A stretch of 6,679 bases of DNA from Gammaproteobacteria bacterium (lineage in GTDB: Bacteria > Pseudomonadota > Gammaproteobacteria > Pseudomonadales > Pseudomonadaceae). Under the pieces are notes generated by a model. It saw only the letters and a program-made list of their open reading frames with translations, made no database searches and was not told the DNA's origin. Of this stretch, positions 1 through 6,679 are shown piece after piece. Each line of letters opens with the position of its first letter. The stretch's first letter is position 1. The position numbers and the translations under genes were made by a program. Location of the stretch: NCBI GenBank assembly GCA_012735335.1, contig JAAYHO010000016.1:1-6679 (forward strand), in the 5' to 3' direction.

Positions 1-1146
<1,146 letters not shown>

Positions 1147-1177
1147 AGTGTGCAATTAACCCTTGGTGTGCGGCGAC

Positions 1178-2314
1178 TCAGGCGCGTTTGTTCATGGCAG
1201 CAATGAAACGCTCGAACAGCGGCGCCACATCTCCCGGCCCCGGACTGGCTTCCGGATGGCCCTGGAAGCTGAACGCCTCCTTGTCGGTGCGCTCGATACC
1301 CTGCAGGGTGCCGTCAAACAGTGATTTGTAGGTGGCCCGTACGTTGTCCGGCAGGCTGGCCTCGTCCACCGCAAAACCATGGTTCTGGCTGGTGATCATC
1401 ACCTCGCCGGTATTCAGATCCTGTACCGGGTGATTGGCGCCATGGTGGCCGCTGGGCATTTTCATGGTGCGCGCCCCGGAAGCCAGTGCCAGCAACTGAT
1501 GACCCAGGCAGATGCCGAGGATCGGGGTGTCGGTCTCCAGCAGCTCGGCGATGGCCTTGATCGCGTAATCACAGGGCTCCGGGTCGCCGGGGCCGTTGGC
1601 CAGCAGTACGCCATCGGGATTCAGCGCCAGCACCTCAGCGGCGGTGGTCTGCGCCGGAACCACGGTCAGGCGGCAGCCGCGACCGACCAGCATGCGCAGG
1701 ATGTTGTACTTCACGCCGAAGTCATACACCACCACGTGATAGGGCAGATCGGCCGCGTCTATCTCGGGGTAGCTGTCGGTGGCCAGATCCCAGGTGCTCT
1801 GCCGCCACTCATAGGCCTGCTTGACGCTGACCTCCTGCGCCAGATCCATGCCCTTGAGACCGGAGAAGCTGCGTGCCAGCTCCAGCGCCTTTTCTTCGGT
1901 GGCACCGTCACCGGCAATGATGCAGCCGTTCTGGGCACCCTTCTCGCGCAGAATACGGGTCAGCCGACGGGTATCCACACCGGCAATGGCCACGGTGCCG
2001 TTTTCCTTGAGGTACTCATCCAGCGGCTGACGGTTACGCCAGTTACTGGCCACCAGCGGCAGGTCGCGGATGACCAGACCGGCAGCCCAGACCCGGTCGG
2101 ATTCAGCGTCCAATGGCGTGGTGCCGGTGTTGCCGATATGCGGATAGGTCAGTGTTACTATCTGGCGGGCATAGGACGGATCAGTAAGGATCTCCTGATA
2201 TCCGGTCATGGCCGTATTGAACACGACCTCGCCGACGCTGGAGCCGTCGGCGCCGATGGCTTCACCGCGGAAAATACTGCCGTCGGCGAGAGCAAGAATG
2301 GCGGGCTTGGACAA
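1178..2314 (-). CDS. carA: Carbamoyl-phosphate synthase small (glutamine amidotransferase) subunit, TTG start
   Basis: CarA hydrolyses glutamine and channels ammonia to CarB. The protein is 378 residues, the usual Pseudomonas length. The N-terminal CarA-specific domain (about 1-190) includes [17 protein letters not shown] and PHIGNTG. The class I glutamine amidotransferase domain (about 190-378) has the oxyanion segment NGPGDP near 240, the nucleophile elbow GICLGHQ with Cys269, and the catalytic pair His353 and Glu355 in [10 protein letters not shown], so it should be active. The start is placed at TTG 2314 because the protein then begins (M)[16 protein letters not shown] as in relatives, and because GGAGG at 2324-2320 sits 5 nt upstream. 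The frame is open to an ATG at 2392, but those 26 extra residues ([10 protein letters not shown]...) do not resemble CarA and that ATG has no good ribosome binding site. The gene is first in the carAB unit. Arginine and pyrimidine control is usual for the family, but no ArgR box was firmly recognised here. Confidence 0.97.
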   Translation of the reverse strand: MSKPAILALADGSIFRGEAIGADGSSVGEVVFNTAMTGYQEILTDPSYARQIVTLTYPHIGNTGTTPLDAESDRVWAAGLVIRDLPLVASNWRNRQPLDEYLKENGTVAIAGVDTRRLTRILREKGAQNGCIIAGDGATEEKALELARSFSGLKGMDLAQEVSVKQAYEWRQSTWDLATDSYPEIDAADLPYHVVVYDFGVKYNILRMLVGRGCRLTVVPAQTTAAEVLALNPDGVLLANGPGDPEPCDYAIKAIAELLETDTPILGICLGHQLLALASGARTMKMPSGHHGANHPVQDLNTGEVMITSQNHGFAVDEASLPDNVRATYKSLFDGTLQGIERTDKEAFSFQGHPEASPGPGDVAPLFERFIAAMNKRA

Positions 2315-2319
2315 GAAAA

Positions 2320-2324
2320 CCTCC
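2320..2324 (-). promoter_or_regulatory. Ribosome binding site deciding the carA TTG start
   Basis: On the minus strand GGAGG is followed by five bases (TTTTC) and then TTG. This is a near-ideal Shine-Dalgarno sequence and spacing. It supports TTG at 2314 over the in-frame ATG at 2392 as the translation start of carA. Confidence 0.85.
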
Positions 2325-2442
2325 GAAAGACTGACACGTTTTTGCCGAACGCGGGCTGCACAAAAGCGGGAATGATGTGGTCTCCACTTCATCCCGTTGC
2401 AAAGGCATTGTCAGATACGCGCTGAGATAGACAGATTAGCCC

Positions 2443-2472
2443 GATATTTTACCGGTTTGATCAGTAAATATC
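2443..2472. repeat. Imperfect inverted repeat overlapping the candidate carA promoter
   Basis: GATATTTTAC (2443-2452) and GTAAATATC (2464-2472) are reverse complements except for one extra T in the left arm. They are separated by 11 nt that contain the palindrome TGATCA. The repeat spans the candidate -35 to -10 interval of the carA promoter, a typical position for a repressor operator. It does not match a regulator site I can name. Confidence 0.4.
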
Positions 2473-2474
2473 CA
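2446..2474 (-). promoter_or_regulatory. Candidate sigma-70 promoter of carAB
   Basis: On the minus strand TGGATA (2474-2469, 4 of 6 matches to TTGACA) is followed by a 17-nt spacer and TAAAAT (2451-2446, 5 of 6 matches to TATAAT). Transcription would start near 2439, giving a leader of roughly 125 nt before the TTG codon. Because dapB and carA are separated by a terminator and an opposing gene, carAB needs its own promoter, and this is the best match seen by eye. Other arrangements are possible. Confidence 0.45.
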
Positions 2475-2503
2475 TACCAACCATCCACTGCCCACGCACT
2501 GTA

Positions 2504-2531
2504 AAGACAGACTCCGGTTCTGTTTCATAAT
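2504..2531 (+). promoter_or_regulatory. Candidate promoter of the plus-strand exported-protein gene
   Basis: AAGACA (2504-2509, 4 of 6 to TTGACA) lies 16 nt upstream of CATAAT (2526-2531, 5 of 6 to TATAAT). A start near 2538 would give a 5' untranslated region of about 125 nt. It points away from the carA promoter without overlapping it. The match is moderate and was judged by eye only. Confidence 0.35.
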
Positions 2532-2610
2532 CATCCTGAACGTGCTAAAACTGTACTCGGATCACATTTCCTGGGGACGCCTCACGGGGAACCCCCTCAG
2601 GCATAGAGGG

Positions 2611-2666
2611 ATGAACATCCCGGCTGCACCAGGATGAACAAAAAAAACAGGGACTTTGGACAATGA
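2611..2666 (+). other. Two tiny ORFs chained by ATGA overlaps to the following gene
   Basis: ATG at 2611 opens MNIPAAPG, ending at TGA 2635-2637. This stop overlaps the ATG at 2634 (ATGA), which opens MNKKNRDFGQ, ending at TGA 2664-2666. That stop in turn overlaps the ATG at 2663 of the exported-protein gene, again as ATGA. Four-base stop/start overlaps are the classical geometry of translational coupling. Against it, the purine-rich stretches before the first two ATGs (AGAGGG and AGG) abut the start codon with no spacing, so initiation there may be poor, and chance is possible in so short a stretch. Confidence 0.2.
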
Positions 2667-3418
2667 AAACCTACTTCAAGTATGTGGTGCTCCTGATGTT
2701 TCTCGGCCTTGCCGCTCAGGCACAGGCCAATGCCCAGCTGGCCCAGAGCCTGCACGAGCTGCGCAGCGAAGGCTACCGCGCCGCCACCTACCTGCTGATT
2801 GACAACAACCTGTACGAGCGCATTCGCGAGCCCGGCAACCGCGAGGCCTATAATGACGCTCTCGGCAATATGGAAAGATCCCTGCGCCAGCTGGACAACC
2901 CCAGCGACCTGCGCTCGCCCTACGGCCAGTTCGTTCGGCTGATACGCGAACTGGAAACCCAGACCGAGGACGAAGCCCACTACCATCTGGCTACCGTCAA
3001 CCAGATCATGATGGCGCACGCCGAGTTCGACAAGGCCGTGGCAGCCCGTTACGACAGTCTGACCGACGAGATCGATCAGGCCCTGCTGACCCTGCATCAG
3101 CAGAGCCTGGAGACCAACCAGATTCTGCTGTTGTACCAGAACAACATGTTCAGCTCGATCGGCGTGTACTTCCTCGAACCGACCGAAGGCATGTTCCGCA
3201 ACCTCGACACCAGCATCGTCAGCCGGGCCAACACCCTGAAGACGCTGTTGCCCGAGCTGTCCGCCGCCCTGCAGAATCTGGACAAGCAATACGGCTTCAT
3301 TCAGCCCCGCCTGCTGGACCACCACACCGACTGGGTGCCGACCATCGCTGCCTTTTACCTGCTGCGCAATACCGCCACCCTCAACCAGATAGCCAGAGAC
3401 CAGGCCCAGCGCAGCTGA
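2663..3418 (+). CDS. Predicted exported, all-helical protein of unknown function
   Basis: This 251-residue protein matches no family I can name. It begins with a Sec-type signal peptide: MKTYFK, a hydrophobic core at about residues 8-17, then AAQAQANA with a likely signal peptidase I site after Ala24. There is no lipobox cysteine, and no cysteine anywhere in the protein, so a soluble periplasmic form is likely. The mature part is rich in Leu, Gln, Glu, Arg and Asp and reads as a series of long amphipathic helices (roughly 25-58, 60-78, 84-145, 148-165, 180-208), suggesting a helical bundle. No later membrane segment or catalytic motif is evident, and there is one tryptophan (224). ATG 2663 has AGGGA (2649-2653) nine bases upstream. 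The gene is monocistronic, diverges from carA, converges on dapB and ends just before a terminator. It interrupts the usual dapB-carA neighbourhood. Base and codon composition look like the host genes, so recent foreign origin is not indicated. Confidence 0.85.
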   Translation: MKTYFKYVVLLMFLGLAAQAQANAQLAQSLHELRSEGYRAATYLLIDNNLYERIREPGNREAYNDALGNMERSLRQLDNPSDLRSPYGQFVRLIRELETQTEDEAHYHLATVNQIMMAHAEFDKAVAARYDSLTDEIDQALLTLHQQSLETNQILLLYQNNMFSSIGVYFLEPTEGMFRNLDTSIVSRANTLKTLLPELSAALQNLDKQYGFIQPRLLDHHTDWVPTIAAFYLLRNTATLNQIARDQAQRS

Positions 3419-3441
3419 TCAACCGGAACCCGCAGACACAG

Positions 3442-3474
3442 AAAAGCCCGACCAGCGAACTGATCGGGCTTTTT
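3442..3474. terminator. Bidirectional intrinsic terminator between the exported-protein gene and dapB
   Basis: A 14-bp stem (arms 3442-3455 and 3460-3473) has a CGAA loop on the plus strand and is flanked by A and T runs on either side, so it can end transcripts from both directions. It sits 23 nt after the plus-strand gene stop and 21 nt after the dapB stop. The arms differ at one pair: C-A mismatch in the plus-strand RNA, but a G-U wobble in the minus-strand RNA, so the dapB-direction hairpin is the more complete one. Confidence 0.9.
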
Positions 3475-3495
3475 CATTTTCTGCGACAACTGTAG

Positions 3496-5447
<1,952 letters not shown>

Positions 5448-5485
5448 AAATCCTGTTTCCTTTGGCTTATCCTGCGGCACAAACA

Positions 5486-5512
5486 GCAACGCGGGAATAG
5501 CTCCCGCGTTGC
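5486..5512 (-). promoter_or_regulatory. Strong hairpin in the dnaK-dnaJ spacer (possible attenuator or mRNA processing/stability element)
   Basis: Arms 5486-5496 (GCAACGCGGGA) and 5502-5512 (TCCCGCGTTGC) are perfect reverse complements, making an 11-bp G+C-rich stem with a 5-nt loop. On the minus strand the stem is followed by TGTTTGTGCC, not a U-tract, so it is not a canonical full terminator. A position 38 nt before the dnaJ start fits a partial terminator or a 3'-end stabiliser that lets dnaK transcript outnumber dnaJ transcript; that role is inferred. Confidence 0.6.
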
Positions 5513-5565
5513 CCTGCCGCACTGTGCGCAGGCCCGCCGATCAGCAGGCCTGGAGCACCCAAGGA

Positions 5566-6679
5566 CTACTTGTTGTCCTTGACTTCTTCGAACTCGGCAT
5601 CGACCACATCGTCGGCATCCGCCTGGCTGTCGTCGGCACTGGCCTGGGCATCACCCTGGGCGGCCTGCTCCTCGTACATCTTCTGCACGACCGGAGCAGA
5701 AGCTTCGGACAGGGCATTGATCTTGGCTTCGATCGCCTCCTTGTCATCACCCTTGACCGCCTCTTCCAGCTCGGCCAGAGCGGCTTCGATTGCAGCCTTC
5801 TGCTCGTCGGTGGCCTTGTCGCCTGCTTCAGCCAGGGTCTTGCGGGTGGCGTGCACCAGCTGGTCACCCTGGTTGCGGGCAGTCACCAGCTCTTCGAACT
5901 TGCGATCCTCCTCGGCGTTAACCTCGGCGTCACGCACCATCTGTTCGATCTCTTCATCGCTCAGACCCGAGTTGGCCTTGATCACGATGGATTGCTGCTT
6001 GCCGGTGGCCTTGTCCTTGGCGGACACGTTCAGGATACCGTTGGCATCGATGTCGAAGCTGACTTCGATCTGCGGCACGCCGCGCTGCGCCGGCGGGATG
6101 TCGGCCAGGTCGAACCGGCCCAGCGACTTGTTCTGTGTCGCCTGCTTGCGCTCACCCTGCAGCACGTGGATGGTCACGGCCGTCTGGTTGTCATCGGCGG
6201 TAGAGAATACCTGCGACTTCTTGGTCGGGATGGTGGTGTTCTTCTCGATCAGCGCAGTCATGACGCCGCCCATGGTCTCGATACCCAGCGACAGCGGGGT
6301 CACGTCCAGCAGCAGTACGTCCTTCACATCACCTGCCAGTACTGCACCCTGAATCGCGGCACCCACGGCAACCGCCTCATCCGGGTTGACGTCCTTGCGC
6401 GGTTCCTTGTTGAAGAACTCGGCAACAGTCTGCTGCACCAGCGGCATACGGGTCTGACCGCCAACCAGGATCACTTCGTTGATCTCGGACGCATCCAGAC
6501 CGGCATCCTGCATGGCAGTGCGGCAGGGTTCGATGCTGCGCTTGACCAGATCTTCGACCAGCGATTCCAGTTTGGCGCGGGTTACCTTGACCTGCAGGTG
6601 TTTCGGGCCAGTCGCATCAGCGGTGATGTACGGCAGGTTGACGTCGGTCTGCTGGGCCGAGGACAGCTCGATCTTGGCC
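5566..6679 (-). CDS. dnaK: Chaperone protein DnaK (Hsp70), C-terminal 370 residues (partial, runs off right edge)
   Basis: DnaK is the ATP-dependent Hsp70 chaperone that works with DnaJ and GrpE. The visible part begins inside the nucleotide-binding domain ([19 protein letters not shown]), followed by the phosphate/adenosine-binding segment [10 protein letters not shown] and [11 protein letters not shown]. The interdomain linker [19 protein letters not shown] begins near residue 120 of the fragment. The beta-sandwich substrate-binding domain follows, then the helical lid ([12 protein letters not shown] onwards) and an acidic tail ending EFEEVKDNK, typical of Pseudomonas. About 270 N-terminal residues are missing compared with the usual ~640. 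The stop is TAG at 5568-5566. The frame is intact to the edge, and the internal Met at 6513 is not the start. grpE would be expected upstream, outside the window. Confidence 0.98.
   Translation of the reverse strand, partial: AKIELSSAQQTDVNLPYITADATGPKHLQVKVTRAKLESLVEDLVKRSIEPCRTAMQDAGLDASEINEVILVGGQTRMPLVQQTVAEFFNKEPRKDVNPDEAVAVGAAIQGAVLAGDVKDVLLLDVTPLSLGIETMGGVMTALIEKNTTIPTKKSQVFSTADDNQTAVTIHVLQGERKQATQNKSLGRFDLADIPPAQRGVPQIEVSFDIDANGILNVSAKDKATGKQQSIVIKANSGLSDEEIEQMVRDAEVNAEEDRKFEELVTARNQGDQLVHATRKTLAEAGDKATDEQKAAIEAALAELEEAVKGDDKEAIEAKINALSEASAPVVQKMYEEQAAQGDAQASADDSQADADDVVDAEFEEVKDNK

Larger units (their letters stand above)
2315..2662. other. Divergent intergenic region between carA and the plus-strand exported-protein gene
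   Basis: This 348-nt region carries the upstream signals of two divergent genes and no convincing full-length gene. On the minus strand it holds the carA leader (about 125 nt), the carA Shine-Dalgarno and a candidate sigma-70 promoter overlapped by an inverted repeat. On the plus strand it holds a weaker candidate promoter (2504-2531), a possible hairpin (2579-2602) and two tiny ORFs chained to the start of the plus-strand gene. Its centre (about 2440-2570) is visibly more A+T-rich than the flanking genes, as expected for promoter DNA. No intrinsic terminator with a T-run was seen in the carA leader, so classical attenuation is not supported by inspection. Confidence 0.7.

Noticed and set aside
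1379..2425. Long plus-strand open frame opposite carA (348 codons)
   Set aside because: It is a mirror of carA codon bias, full of Gln, His and Gly, and runs through the carA promoter region without any gene-like start signal.
2315..2440. Attenuator or leader peptide in the carA leader (frame opening with MPLQRDEVE at an ATG near 2408)
   Set aside because: The frame runs on into carA out of phase, has no run of regulatory codons, and no terminator hairpin with a U-tract was found.
2315..2520. ArgR binding sites upstream of carA
   Set aside because: TGTC-containing stretches are present but none fits the Pseudomonas half-site pattern well enough to report.
2597..3325. Minus-strand open frame opposite the exported-protein gene (242 codons)
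   Set aside because: The plus-strand frame has a signal peptide, a spaced Shine-Dalgarno and a terminator just after its stop; the minus-strand product is a Gln/Val/Gly-rich shadow.
5448..5522. Longer DnaJ start at ATG 5522
   Set aside because: The 25 extra residues are unlike any DnaJ N-terminus and would be encoded by the hairpin; ATG 5447 gives the canonical [11 protein letters not shown] with an AGGA nearby.
5529..5552. Second inverted repeat in the dnaK-dnaJ spacer (CAGGCC / GGCCTG)
   Set aside because: Only six base pairs with a 12-nt loop and no T-run; too weak to call a terminator.

Overview
The window is a stretch of gammaproteobacterial chromosome, most probably from Pseudomonadaceae (a Pseudomonas, Stutzerimonas or Halopseudomonas relative). 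The evidence is the gene order dnaK-dnaJ-dapB-carA-carB on one strand, which is the conserved Pseudomonas arrangement. CarA is 378 residues and closely Pseudomonas-like, and DnaK ends in the Pseudomonas-type tail [10 protein letters not shown]+C is about 60%. No genome was compared, so the genus is an inference.

Reading along the minus strand from the right edge, the window starts inside dnaK (C-terminal 370 residues). A 118-nt spacer with a strong 11-bp hairpin follows, then dnaJ (377 aa, class I J-protein), and 11 nt later dapB (268 aa, second committed-pathway enzyme of lysine/diaminopimelate synthesis). A bidirectional intrinsic terminator at 3442-3474 closes this unit. Next comes a plus-strand gene (2663-3418) for a predicted exported all-helical protein of unknown function. 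It converges on dapB and diverges from carA. A 348-nt regulatory region (2315-2662) separates it from carA (TTG start at 2314), which is followed 31 nt later by carB (N-terminal 382 residues, cut by the left edge).

Functionally there are three parts: a chaperone pair (DnaK with its co-chaperone DnaJ, protein folding and heat-shock response), a lysine/cell-wall precursor enzyme (DapB), and both subunits of carbamoyl-phosphate synthetase (arginine and pyrimidine synthesis). These are core housekeeping genes. The one accessory element is the plus-strand gene, which splits dapB from carA and must leave carAB with its own promoter. A candidate promoter overlapped by an inverted repeat is visible at 2446-2474.

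I found no mobile element, CRISPR array, tRNA or rRNA, and no clear new multi-gene system. The points most worth checking are the unidentified exported protein and its unusual 5' region (two tiny ORFs chained to it by ATGA overlaps), a carB segment at the left edge that reads more like actinobacterial than pseudomonad CarB, and the hairpin between dnaK and dnaJ.
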